This document shows, one piece after another, positions 36,341 to 43,862 of a stretch of 64,000 nt of DNA (position 1 is the stretch's first letter; each line of letters starts with the position of its first letter). The notes below the pieces were generated by a model. That model worked only from the letters and a program-made list of their open reading frames with translations. It searched no databases and was not told where the DNA came from. Source of the stretch: a virus; IMG/VR virus record IMGVR_UViG_3300028173_000007, positions 25,588 through 89,587 of that record. One strand, written 5' to 3'. Made by a program: the position numbers and the translations under genes.

Positions 36341-36912
36341 TGGCCGAGCAGCGCGGATACCGTGGCGTAGGGCTCGCCAGGCACGAAGGGTTTGCGCACA
36401 TAGGGCACGCCCAGGTCCTCGGCCACCCCAGGCGCGAAGGTGGCCGAACCCGACATCAACGCGAAGGGCACGCCCAGCGACGCCGCCAGCACCCCGAGGT
36501 CTCGCCCGTAATATGGGTCCATGTGCAGATCGGAGAGCACCGCAAGGGGTGTGCGTCTGATCCACCAGCCCACCGCGACCGGCCGCAGGGGGATCACGGG
36601 GACCGTGAGGTGCATCCCGAGCATTCGCGCCACCGATTTACGAATGTAGGCCTGATCGTCCACCACGAGGACGGCGCGGGTGTAGGGCCCGAACCGCGGC
36701 TTCGCAAACTGCGCCAACATGCCGAAGGTGCAGCCCTCGACGTGTTGGATCGCGCCCCGCGAGGCCCCGGTCTCGTCGCACATGGCGCAGCGCCAGGACA
36801 CCCCGCCCGTTCGGTCTCGGTCGTACTCACCAGTCGCCCCGGAGTGAAACATGGTCGCGCTTCGGGGCGCGGGGCCATCCTCGAACGGCAATCCGACCGG
36901 CCGCTCAGACAT
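36337..36912 (-). CDS. Phage response-regulator receiver (REC) protein with N-terminal zinc finger
   Basis: A 191-residue protein; ATG 36912. Residues about 78-191 form a complete two-component receiver domain: acidic pair D85-D86 (VLVVDDQ), phosphoacceptor D128 (LSDLHM), Ser154 (MSGSA) and K174 (VRKPF), in the right spacing. Residues 42-61 carry CxxC-x11-H-x3-C (CAMC ... HVEGC), probably a zinc finger. There is no DNA-binding output domain, so it would act by protein contact, as CheY-like proteins do. It is encoded between a tiny membrane protein and a 69-residue protein, all overlapping and leftward. A host histidine kinase is the likely phosphodonor; none was seen in the window. Confidence 0.8.
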   Translation of the reverse strand: MSERPVGLPFEDGPAPRSATMFHSGATGEYDRDRTGGVSWRCAMCDETGASRGAIQHVEGCTFGMLAQFAKPRFGPYTRAVLVVDDQAYIRKSVARMLGMHLTVPVIPLRPVAVGWWIRRTPLAVLSDLHMDPYYGRDLGVLAASLGVPFALMSGSATFAPGVAEDLGVPYVRKPFVPGEPYATVSALLGQ

Positions 36913-37030
36913 CGGACCACCACCCCAGCCGAGCACCGGCGACGAAGACCCCCAGGGCCCCACCGCTGACCAGCGACAGCACCAGAAGCCCGTAAGCCCA
37001 TGCCGCCGCGTCGTCTACCCCTGTCCCCAT
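36905..37030 (-). CDS. 41-residue single-span membrane protein
   Basis: A very short gene with ATG at 37030 and a strong GGGAGGG ribosome site about seven bases ahead; its stop overlaps the REC start by eight bases. The product has a short N-terminal part (MGTGVDDAAAW) and one membrane segment (YGLLVLSLVSGGALGVFVAG). The strong ribosome site and coupling argue that it is real despite its size. It may tether or inhibit a membrane partner of the receiver protein; that is inference. Confidence 0.6.
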   Translation of the reverse strand: MGTGVDDAAAWAYGLLVLSLVSGGALGVFVAGARLGWWSDV

Positions 37031-37066
37031 GCGAGCCCTCCCGTTGTGTCCAGTGAGCGTGGACGG

Positions 37067-37085
37067 CATACGAACGCCTGTCAAT
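37067..37085. promoter_or_regulatory. Putative operator overlapping a -35 box (matches site at 63193-63211)
   Basis: The 19-mer CATACGAACGCCTGTCAAT matches 15 of 19 positions of the minus-strand sequence at 63211-63193. Read leftward it includes a consensus -35 hexamer TTGACA (37084-37079) ahead of the membrane-peptide/REC cassette, although no good -10 stands at standard spacing. Confidence 0.45.
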
Positions 37086-37102
37086 GTTCTGCGCCCGCTC
37101 AC

Positions 37103-37123
37103 GCTGGTGATAGGATCACCAGC
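37103..37123. promoter_or_regulatory. Perfect 9-bp inverted repeat upstream of endolysin
   Basis: GCTGGTGAT-AGG-ATCACCAGC is a perfect dyad with a 3-bp spacer, 18 bases before the endolysin ATG and its GAGGTGA ribosome site. It could be a repressor operator or a leader hairpin controlling lysis timing. The remainder of 36913-37141 holds the leader and promoter of the leftward cassette. Confidence 0.55.
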
Positions 37124-37141
37124 CTAACCCGAGGTGAGTCA

Positions 37142-37993
37142 ATGAGCTTTGCGACTGCTCTCGCCGCTCTTGAGGCGGCCCACGCCGACGAGCTCCGACA
37201 CGTCTCCCGTGAGGGCGCACACGAGCGGCTCGACCTCGAAGCGAGGATCGCGGAGCTCAGCGCGGAGCTCAGCGCGCGCCAGGTGGTGCCCTCCCCGCAG
37301 GCGGCGCCGCTCGGGGCGGGCACCGAGCTCGGCGGGCCCGGTCGCGTGGCTGTGTCGGCCGCGCTGGCGGACTGGCGCGCGGTCGTTCAGGAGCCGCCGG
37401 GAACGGGGGCCGAGCGCATTCACGAGATCATCGAGGCGTGCGGGTGGGGCTACTCGGTGGTCTCGGCCGACGAGCGGGCCGAGCGCCGGCGCGATGGCCA
37501 GCCGCACCCCGACCGCTACACCCACAACGGGGATTTCTCGTGGTGTGGGTGTGCCGTGGGCTCGTGGTGGGCCCAGGCCGCTTTGCGGCCCGTCTGCCGT
37601 CCTGGCATCGACGAGCGAAGCGCGCGCAGCTACAAGCGGACCCCGCTCAAGGTCTTTTCGTCGTGCTACAGGCTCGTCCACCACTACGCGGCGGGTACGC
37701 CGCGGATCGTTGACCCCGAGGGCGTGCAGGCCGGCGACATCGTGATCGTCGGCCCGAAGCCTGGCCACCGCAAGGCGAGGACGTGGGGCGCGCATGTGAC
37801 GATGGCCACCGGGCCGCTACAGGCCGACGGGGAGGTCCCCACCGTCGAGGGGAACGCCAAGGGGCGAGGCCCGAACGGTGACACCTACGAGGGCGTGGTG
37901 TGTCGCTCTCGGCCGCTGGCGAGCAACCGCGCTTCCGTCTACCGTGTGCTCCATTGTATCCGGCCCATCGCGGCCGACTTCGCGGAGGTGTGA
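37142..37993 (+). CDS. Endolysin, CHAP/NlpC-like cysteine peptidase
   Basis: A 283-residue protein, ATG 37142 with GAGGTGA upstream; the longer open frame is non-coding upstream sequence. Residues 1-45 are a coiled-coil-like helix (HERLDLEARIAELSAELSA). From residue 90 the catalytic part appears: Cys near residue 135 (DFSWCGCAVGSWW), His near 217 (TWGAHVTMATG) and an acidic/Asn site (TVEGNAKG), in the order of CHAP/NlpC-P60 peptidases that cut peptide cross-links. No signal peptide is visible, matching release by the adjacent holin. Confidence 0.65.
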   Translation: MSFATALAALEAAHADELRHVSREGAHERLDLEARIAELSAELSARQVVPSPQAAPLGAGTELGGPGRVAVSAALADWRAVVQEPPGTGAERIHEIIEACGWGYSVVSADERAERRRDGQPHPDRYTHNGDFSWCGCAVGSWWAQAALRPVCRPGIDERSARSYKRTPLKVFSSCYRLVHHYAAGTPRIVDPEGVQAGDIVIVGPKPGHRKARTWGAHVTMATGPLQADGEVPTVEGNAKGRGPNGDTYEGVVCRSRPLASNRASVYRVLHCIRPIAADFAEV

Positions 37994-37995
37994 TC

Positions 37996-38454
37996 TTGTC
38001 CCGTCTCGTGTTCCTCATGTTCGCCCTCGTGCCGGCCGCTGCGCTGGCCCAGGAGGCCGCCGCGGCCTCCCCCTGGGCCTCGGCCCTCGGCTATCTGCTC
38101 CAGGCGGCAGCGGTCGTCCTGCTCGCCCTCGCGAGCCTGGCCTCGAAGCGGCTTTTGGCCCGCTTCGGCGTGAAGCAGTCCGCGGAGCTCCAGGCCGCCA
38201 TTCAGAACACGGTACGCACCGGCGTATCCGCGGCCGAGGAATGGGCCGCGCGAGAGCTCAAGGCCGGACGGGTGCCCGACAGCCGCGAGAAGTTCGAGCT
38301 CGTGCTAGGGCTCGTCAAGGCCGCCTGGCCGAAGGCCCGCGAGAACGATGTTGTGCAGGCCATCGACGCCGAGCTCGCGCGAACCCCTGGCCTGGGCGCC
38401 ACCGGCAAGCGCGCCGTTGGGCGCTTCGATGAATTCGAGGGCATGGAGGGGTGA
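37996..38454 (+). CDS. Holin, LLH-like
   Basis: A 152-residue protein. TTG 37996 is chosen because a strong GGAGGTG lies seven bases upstream, two bases after the endolysin stop. The N-terminus is signal-like (LVFLMFALVPAAALAQ), then a membrane segment (SALGYLLQAAAVVLLALASLA), then a helical C-terminal domain (KQSAELQAAIQNTVRTGVSAAEEWA ... KFELVLGLVKAAWP), which is the layout of LLH-type phage holins. It would form inner-membrane lesions to release the endolysin. Confidence 0.65.
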   Translation: MSRLVFLMFALVPAAALAQEAAAASPWASALGYLLQAAAVVLLALASLASKRLLARFGVKQSAELQAAIQNTVRTGVSAAEEWAARELKAGRVPDSREKFELVLGLVKAAWPKARENDVVQAIDAELARTPGLGATGKRAVGRFDEFEGMEG

Positions 38455-38455
38455 C

Positions 38456-38746
38456 GTGGAGGCGCTCCTTTCGGCCCTCGCGGCCCTTCTCCTGGCCGCG
38501 GTCCCTCTCCTGCTCGCGTGGGTGGAGAAGCGCGTCGAGGCCTCGCCGCGCGAAGTGCGCCGCGCCAGCCTCGACGCGGAGCTCCGCGACACCACGAAGG
38601 CCCTCGCGGCAAACGATGCGCGCGCCCTCGCTGCGGTGTGGGCTCGTCGCACTCGTCGTCTCCGCTTGCGGGGGGTGTCCCCGCCCTCCCGAGACCGCGC
38701 CCGAGATCGTGACGGTATCGACGGCCGAGATCCGGCCCTGCGCTGA
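38456..38746 (+). CDS. Inner-membrane spanin subunit (Rz-like)
   Basis: A 96-residue protein, GTG 38456. It has an N-terminal membrane anchor (ALLSALAALLLAAVPLLLAWV) and a charged helical tail (EKRVEASPREVRRASLDAELRD), then an Arg-rich end. A second frame for a lipoprotein is embedded in its 3' half, the classic Rz/Rz1 layout. It would span the periplasm and fuse inner and outer membranes in the last step of lysis. Confidence 0.7.
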   Translation: MEALLSALAALLLAAVPLLLAWVEKRVEASPREVRRASLDAELRDTTKALAANDARALAAVWARRTRRLRLRGVSPPSRDRARDRDGIDGRDPALR

Positions 38747-38885
38747 CGTGGAGGCCGCGGCCGGGCTCCCCCCCGGTGCCTTGGGCGCCAATTGTTGGGT
38801 GGTGTCGGGTGGATGGATGGTCGAAAGACTTGAACAGGAGCAGGGCCTTGAATCGGCGCTTGAGGAATGCGAGCGCGGCGACTGA
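38616..38885 (+). CDS. Outer-membrane spanin lipoprotein (Rz1-like), overlapping frame
   Basis: An 89-residue protein in a different frame, ATG 38616, overlapping 131 bases of the inner spanin gene. The N-terminus is a lipoprotein signal (LRCGLVALVVSAC, cleavage before Cys at the VSAC lipobox), followed by Pro-rich PRPPETAPE. Being much longer than the overlap, it extends past the Rz-like stop. The lipobox spanin is direct evidence for a Gram-negative, two-membrane host. Confidence 0.75.
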   Translation: MRAPSLRCGLVALVVSACGGCPRPPETAPEIVTVSTAEIRPCADVEAAAGLPPGALGANCWVVSGGWMVERLEQEQGLESALEECERGD

Positions 38886-38931
38886 GCGCGGCCGGGACGC
38901 ATCTGGTATCTATCAAGACCGGAGGTGGCCG

Positions 38932-39411
38932 ATGTTGAGTTTGCTTGTCTTCGCCGCCCTGCTCGCACCGCGGGGCCCCGCGCTTGCGGAAGTGCAGGAG
39001 TCATTGCACCGGATCGAGCAAATCCAAGCCGAGGTGCGCGCCGACCTGAAAGGTCTGAAAGAGGACATCGGGGAGGTAAAGGGCGTGCAGGCAAAGCAGG
39101 CCCTCGACATCGGGGTGTTCTACCGACAACACCATATCCCAACCCGGTCGGAGTGGGCGACGGTCGTTCATCGACCCTCGTATGAGAAAGTAGCCGGCCA
39201 GGTTGAGAACATGAGCCGCACACTGGACTATCTGCTCGGCGGCCTCGGCGTGGTCCTCGCGGTGTTCGGGTGGATCATGAACTCGGTACGGGTGCAGGTG
39301 CAGCACCTCTCCGACGCACCGCCGCCGCCGGCGCCCCCGCCGCCCAGACGGACCAGACGGACCAGCCCAACCGGCTACGTCGATCCCGAGGTCACGGATC
39401 AAACAGGGTGA
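38932..39411 (+). CDS. Membrane protein with signal peptide and coiled coil
   Basis: A 159-residue protein, ATG 38932 behind GGAGG. It starts with a secretory signal (MLSLLVFAALLAPRGPALA), then a coiled coil (VQESLHRIEQIQAEVRADLKGLKEDIGEVK), one membrane span near residue 100 (DYLLGGLGVVLAVFGWIMNSV) and a Pro-rich tail (PPPPAPPPP). It is the last gene of the lysis block, so a second holin, antiholin or lysis regulator is plausible. Its end overlaps the convergent gene at 39392 by 20 bases. Confidence 0.6.
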   Translation: MLSLLVFAALLAPRGPALAEVQESLHRIEQIQAEVRADLKGLKEDIGEVKGVQAKQALDIGVFYRQHHIPTRSEWATVVHRPSYEKVAGQVENMSRTLDYLLGGLGVVLAVFGWIMNSVRVQVQHLSDAPPPPAPPPPRRTRRTSPTGYVDPEVTDQTG

Positions 39412-39730
39412 GCGGCAGCGAGTAGTCCAGACCGCACCGGCCCAGGAGCCGATCAACGGCGGCCCAGGTCGGCGCCCCGTGCTCAGCCTTCCAGGCCCGC
39501 CGCGCGTCGTCGCCGTGCTCGACCATGAGCTTCCCGGCCTTCCGCCAGGTGGCAGTCCCGATCCTCATCCGGTAGGCGTCCACGAGGCGCACGCGGAGCA
39601 CCTCGGCCGGGTCGTACCCCTCCGCGAGATCGTTGTAGGGCTCGGGCTCGTCCCGCTCGCGGTCGGCCTTCACGGGCAGCACGGGCGGCGCGAAGCCGAA
39701 CCGGCCTTGACGGTCGGGTGCCACGGTCAC
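39392..39730 (-). CDS. Small protein of unknown function
   Basis: A 112-residue protein at the end of the leftward recombination operon. GTG 39730 overlaps the preceding stop (GTGA). It contains AEGYDPAEVLRVRLVDAYRMRIGTATWRKAG and ends LDYSLPLTLFDP. No family recognised; possibly a small accessory to the nuclease genes. Confidence 0.55.
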   Translation of the reverse strand: MTVAPDRQGRFGFAPPVLPVKADRERDEPEPYNDLAEGYDPAEVLRVRLVDAYRMRIGTATWRKAGKLMVEHGDDARRAWKAEHGAPTWAAVDRLLGRCGLDYSLPLTLFDP

Positions 39731-40038
39731 GAGACCAGCCGCGCGGTGAAGGCCCCGACGCCATTCGCGATCAAGAACATCGCGACCTGCGCGGCCTCCT
39801 TGGCCCCGCATTGGATTCGGTCGGGGTCGGCACCTTCGAGCTCGCCTTCGGCGTAGCAGACGAAGCCGCCGGTGGTCACGAGGGCCTCGGGGTCGAGGTC
39901 CACCTGGGCGCCCGGCAGCGTGTCTACCTGGGCGCGGAAGGCGACCGCGGCCTTTCGCGTGAACCCGAGGGCCCGCAGCACCTCCGCGAAGCGGGACGGG
40001 GCGCAGTCGTAGGCATAGACGCAGACGACGGGGATCAT
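39727..40038 (-). CDS. Small protein of unknown function
   Basis: A 103-residue protein starting at 40038, overlapping the end of the SbcC-like gene. The sequence (VCVYAYDCAPSRFAEVLRALGF ... QCGAKEAAQVAMFLIANGVG) suggests a small mixed alpha/beta fold. No known motif. Overlap on both sides places it firmly in the operon. Confidence 0.55.
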   Translation of the reverse strand: MIPVVCVYAYDCAPSRFAEVLRALGFTRKAAVAFRAQVDTLPGAQVDLDPEALVTTGGFVCYAEGELEGADPDRIQCGAKEAAQVAMFLIANGVGAFTARLVS

Positions 40039-42527
40039 TGGACACCTCCAAACCGCGCGGCGCCGTCCGGCCCGCGCTCGACGACGAGCCGGCCAGGCAG
40101 GGCCTCGGCCACGCTTTCAATGTGAGTGATCAAGAGCATCGCCGGGTACTGGCGAACCAGCGCGCCCAGCGCGCCGGTGAGAGCGTCGAGGCCCTCATCG
40201 TCGAGGGCGCCGAAGCCGCCCTCATCGATCACCAGCCATTCCACCGGCACGCCCTCCCGCTCGGCCAGGAGGCGCGCAAGGGCGATGCGGAGCGACACGT
40301 CCACGCGGAACCGCTCGCCGCCGCTGTAGTCGTCAAGGGGGCGCTCCCCGGCGTCGTCCGTCACCACCACTTCGAGGGTCTCCCGCTCGTCGCCGGCGTT
40401 CGTGGTTCGGGTCGTGTCGATGCGGACGGCCATCCCCCGCGGCGCGATCTCGGCCAGGAGCTCGTTTGTGACCTGCTCCAGCCGGGGGATCGCCCGTTCG
40501 ATCACGAGGACCGGCGCCACCTGGCAAGCGGCCTCGACGCGCCGCCAGCGTGCCGCGTCGACCGCGGCCTTGTCGGCCGTCTCGCGGGCGGCCTGTGCGG
40601 CCTGCTCGGCCTTCTCTGCGGCGATCTGAGCCGCGGCAGCCTGCATCCACTGGCGGTGGAGCCCGTCGGTGGCGGCGGCCGTGACCCTGGCCTCTCGGCG
40701 GGTGTCCTCGACGGCCTGGGCGGCCGCGGCGACGCCGGCCGCGGCCTGGACTGCCCCTTCAAGGGCCTCGCGCGCCTTGGTGAGCGCGTCGCCGCACGTC
40801 GCTACCCGCCGGCCGAACTCGGGCAGGGCGTCGCGCGCCTGGGCCGCCTGGGCCGCCTTCGCGGCTAGAGTCTGGGCCGCGGTGAAGGCCCGCCAGGCCC
40901 TCTCGGCCTGCTCTCGGGCCGCGGCCGGTTCGAGGTCCGGCAGGGCTTCGAGCTCGGCGCGCGCCTTCGCCCCTCGGGCTTCGATCTCTTTGAGCCCCGC
41001 GAGTGTGGCGCGCGCCGCGTCCACCTGGGCATGGCCACTGATGGCCCCCCCCGCCAAGTCTCGCGCCCTCGTCGCCCTGCCGATGGCCCTCGCGTTCGCC
41101 CTCGTGAGCTCCGCTCGGCTGCGCGCTTCTACGGCGGCCGCGGTAGCAGTAGCAGCGGCGGCCGCGGTGGCGCCGTCTCGCCGGCGCGCTTCGAGGCTTC
41201 CGGCGGCCTCGCGGGCGTCCGCCAGCAGGACGCACTCGTTTTGCAGGTCGCACGGCTCAGCGCCGGGCCCCTCTCGCCATGCGGTCGCGCGCCCGCACGG
41301 CACGTCTCGCAAGAGCTTCGCGACCTTCACCGTGCGGGCGTAGTCTCGCCGGGCGCCTTCCAGCGCGGAACGGGCGGCCTCGGCCGCGAGCTCCAGGCGC
41401 CCCAGGTCGTCGAGGGCGGCCGCCGTCGCGGCCGCCGCGGCCCTGCGGTCGGGCAGGACCCGCTCGGCCACCTGGGCGCGCTTGAGGGCCCTCTGTGCGA
41501 CGTGTAGCGTTCGCCGGCGCCCCGTCTTCACCTTCGCGTGCTCGGTTCGCCAGTCGGCCATCGCCGCGTCCAGCGCGTGACGCGCGACGGTTCGCTTGCC
41601 GGCGGTGTCGGCGGCCCGGTCGGCCTCGGCGCGCATCCGGTCGGCCGTTTCTCGGAGATCGGGGAGGGCCGCGGCCGCGGCCGCGGTCTCGTCGGCCTCC
41701 ACGGCCAGGCGCTCGGCCGCGTCCCGCTCGTCCGCGGCGCGACTGAGGGCGCCAGCGCGCACGTTGACCTCGTGCGCGGCCGCGTCCCGCTTCTCGGCGG
41801 CCGCCTTCACCGCGTCGAGGGCTTCGACGGCATCCCGCGCCGCATCCCGCGCCGCATCGCTCGACGCCTTCGCCCGCTCCTGGCCAGCCAGGAGCTCAGC
41901 GGCCCGCTCTCGGGCCTGGGCGGCTTCACCCTCGGGCGCGATGTCCTGCGCCCGTTGGCGGGCGGCCTGGCCGGCCTGCTCGGCGTCTCGGGCCTTCACC
42001 CGCGCCGCGTCGCGCCGCGTGCGCCACACGTCCAGCCGCAGCAGTTGTCGGAGCAGGTCGCGCCGTTCTTCGGGCTTCGCTCGCGTGAATCGGTCGGCGT
42101 CCCCCTGGGTAAGCACCGACGCAGCGGTGAGCACGTCCACCGGCACGCCTACGGCGTCTTCGATGGTTTGCTGGGTCTCGCGGATCGACTTCGAGCTCAG
42201 CGACACCGACGCCGGCGCGGCGCCGCGGTAGAGGTCGAGGCGGGACTTGCCCCGGCCCAAGGTGGACCGCTGGCGAACCACGGTGTAGACCTCGCCGGCG
42301 GCCTCGAAGACCACCTCGCCGCTGGCCTCGGCCTCACCGAGTCGCACCACCGAATCGGCCCCGCCGCTCCGCGTGGTGCCGTAGATGGTCCAGAGGATGC
42401 CGTCAATGATGGACGACTTGCCGGCCCCGTTCGGGCCGGTGACAACAACGTGCGGGAGCCGCGCGAAGTCGAGTTCGCACTCGCCCCACGCGCGGAAGTT
42501 CCGCAGTTTCAGACTGCATAGTTTCAT
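40035..42527 (-). CDS. SbcC/Rad50-like recombination ATPase (gp46-type)
   Basis: An 830-residue SMC-family ATPase. Walker A at 31-39 (GPNGAGKSS), long coiled-coil arms rich in Ala/Arg/Glu, then signature DDYSGGERFR near 735, Walker B VEWLVIDEGGFGALD and a switch histidine (LLITHIES). The apex has Cys residues (PCDLQNEC) rather than a plain CxxC zinc hook. With the adjacent SbcD-like nuclease it would resect DNA ends for recombination-dependent replication. ATG 42527 is preceded by a GGGG-loop hairpin lying on the ribosome site. Confidence 0.85.
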   Translation of the reverse strand: MKLCSLKLRNFRAWGECELDFARLPHVVVTGPNGAGKSSIIDGILWTIYGTTRSGGADSVVRLGEAEASGEVVFEAAGEVYTVVRQRSTLGRGKSRLDLYRGAAPASVSLSSKSIRETQQTIEDAVGVPVDVLTAASVLTQGDADRFTRAKPEERRDLLRQLLRLDVWRTRRDAARVKARDAEQAGQAARQRAQDIAPEGEAAQARERAAELLAGQERAKASSDAARDAARDAVEALDAVKAAAEKRDAAAHEVNVRAGALSRAADERDAAERLAVEADETAAAAAALPDLRETADRMRAEADRAADTAGKRTVARHALDAAMADWRTEHAKVKTGRRRTLHVAQRALKRAQVAERVLPDRRAAAAATAAALDDLGRLELAAEAARSALEGARRDYARTVKVAKLLRDVPCGRATAWREGPGAEPCDLQNECVLLADAREAAGSLEARRRDGATAAAAATATAAAVEARSRAELTRANARAIGRATRARDLAGGAISGHAQVDAARATLAGLKEIEARGAKARAELEALPDLEPAAAREQAERAWRAFTAAQTLAAKAAQAAQARDALPEFGRRVATCGDALTKAREALEGAVQAAAGVAAAAQAVEDTRREARVTAAATDGLHRQWMQAAAAQIAAEKAEQAAQAARETADKAAVDAARWRRVEAACQVAPVLVIERAIPRLEQVTNELLAEIAPRGMAVRIDTTRTTNAGDERETLEVVVTDDAGERPLDDYSGGERFRVDVSLRIALARLLAEREGVPVEWLVIDEGGFGALDDEGLDALTGALGALVRQYPAMLLITHIESVAEALPGRLVVERGPDGAARFGGVQ

Positions 42528-42541
42528 CGGTTCCCCAACCG
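42528..42541 (-). promoter_or_regulatory. Start-codon hairpin (putative translational operator), copy 1
   Basis: Read on the minus strand: CGGTT-GGGG-AACCG, ending directly against the ATG of the SbcC-like gene. The ribosome-binding G run is the loop. A second copy stands at the same position before the gene at 49667 with a compensated outer pair. The rest of the 40-base gap to the SbcD-like gene is unremarkable. Confidence 0.6.
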
Positions 42542-42567
42542 GCTAGAGTGGTCGTGTGGCGCCCAGC

Positions 42568-43860
42568 CTACAGGGCGGCCCCGTCGAGGGCCACCACGTC
42601 GGCCGTGATCTGATCTGCAAATTCACCGAGGTCCGGCCGGGCCTCGAACACGCCGCGGAGGACCGCAGCCGTCGACAGGTCCGCGCCCAGGTCCACGCGG
42701 GCCCGGTCGGTGCGCTCCACCTGGCACTCGTTCCGCACCACCACGCCGGCGGCCACCAGCGAGCGCACCGCGGCCCCCACGGCTTCGAGCCGCTCGGGGG
42801 CGACCGTGCCCCGCACTCGGTAGACCACCGCCCCAGCCGGGCCGCTGGCGGCCTCGGTGCGGATCCTCCCGTTGATCACCTCGTCGGTGAGCTCGTCGGG
42901 CGTGAGCGTCTCGAATTGCCGGGCGTGTGGGTTGCCCACGAACTCGGCCTTCGTGTGCCATTGGGTGAAGGTGAGCAGCGTCGCGCCGGCGTGATAGCCC
43001 GCTTCGTCGAAGCGCAGCCGGTCGGGGGCCCCCGTGTAGCCGTGCGTGTGCTCGTCGGCGTCCCCGTAGCCCTCGACGGCCTGGCGCTTGTGCAGGTGCC
43101 CCCACACGGCCGCGTCGAAGGCCCCGAAATGGTCGGTCGGGATGGGCCAGTCGGCCAGCGGCACCGTCTGGTGATCGGAGAACACCGCGCCGGCCAACGT
43201 GCCGTGCCCCAGGAGGATCCTCGGCCGCCGGGCGCCGCCTTCGAGCTCGTGCGGCGCGTCCAACTTCGAGAGCGCCGCGTAGGCCTTGATCACGTCCCCG
43301 CAGACCTTCCCGTTTGCGCGGAGGGCTTCGACGACGGTCGGGGCCCCGCGTGCGAGCTCGGCGCGCGCAGGGTACGGCACCGGGTAGATGATGCCGCGCA
43401 GGTCGGGCCCCGCCTCGGTGGGGTCGAGTAGCGGAACCAAGTTCAGACGGCCCCCGCCCGACAGCGCGTAGGGCATGAACTCGTCGAGCACCACGATCCG
43501 CCCAGGCCGCCACCGCTTCATCGGCTCCAGCGCGTGCGCCACGGCGGCGCCGTTCGCCCGGTCGTGGTTCCCCAGGAGCACCACCACGAGGACCCCCCGG
43601 TCGGCCAGGCCGCAGAAGGCGTCCGCGACGATGGACTCGGCCGCGGGTGTCGGCCTCGGGTGCGGGTACACGTCGCCGGACACGAAGACCACGTTCGCGT
43701 CCGCGTCCTCGGCCGCCGTCACGATCCAGTCAAGGGTGCGCCGGGCGCCTTCGAGGACGGCCGGCCGGCCGGTCTCGCGGTCAATCGGTTGGAGGCCGGC
43801 CAGGTTGGCCGTGTCCCCGACGTGGAGGTCCCCCGTAGCGAGGATGCGTAGGTCTTGCAC
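42568..43860 (-). CDS. SbcD/Mre11-like nuclease (gp47-type)
   Basis: A 430-residue metallophosphoesterase with all expected motifs: GDLHVGD near residue 10, VSGDVYPH, LLGNHDRANG, LLGHGTLAG and WGHLHK. These coordinate two metal ions for exo/endonuclease cleavage of DNA ends in complex with the SbcC-like ATPase. Start is the GTG at 43860, two bases after the upstream stop. C-terminal about 120 residues form the capping/partner-binding region. Confidence 0.85.
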   Translation of the reverse strand: MQDLRILATGDLHVGDTANLAGLQPIDRETGRPAVLEGARRTLDWIVTAAEDADANVVFVSGDVYPHPRPTPAAESIVADAFCGLADRGVLVVVLLGNHDRANGAAVAHALEPMKRWRPGRIVVLDEFMPYALSGGGRLNLVPLLDPTEAGPDLRGIIYPVPYPARAELARGAPTVVEALRANGKVCGDVIKAYAALSKLDAPHELEGGARRPRILLGHGTLAGAVFSDHQTVPLADWPIPTDHFGAFDAAVWGHLHKRQAVEGYGDADEHTHGYTGAPDRLRFDEAGYHAGATLLTFTQWHTKAEFVGNPHARQFETLTPDELTDEVINGRIRTEAASGPAGAVVYRVRGTVAPERLEAVGAAVRSLVAAGVVVRNECQVERTDRARVDLGADLSTAAVLRGVFEARPDLGEFADQITADVVALDGAAL

Positions 43861-43862
43861 GG

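Noticed and set aside
37053-37084. A complete -35/-10 promoter for the REC cassette.
   Set aside because: TTGACA is perfect but no acceptable -10 lies 16-18 bases downstream, so only the operator-like site is annotated.
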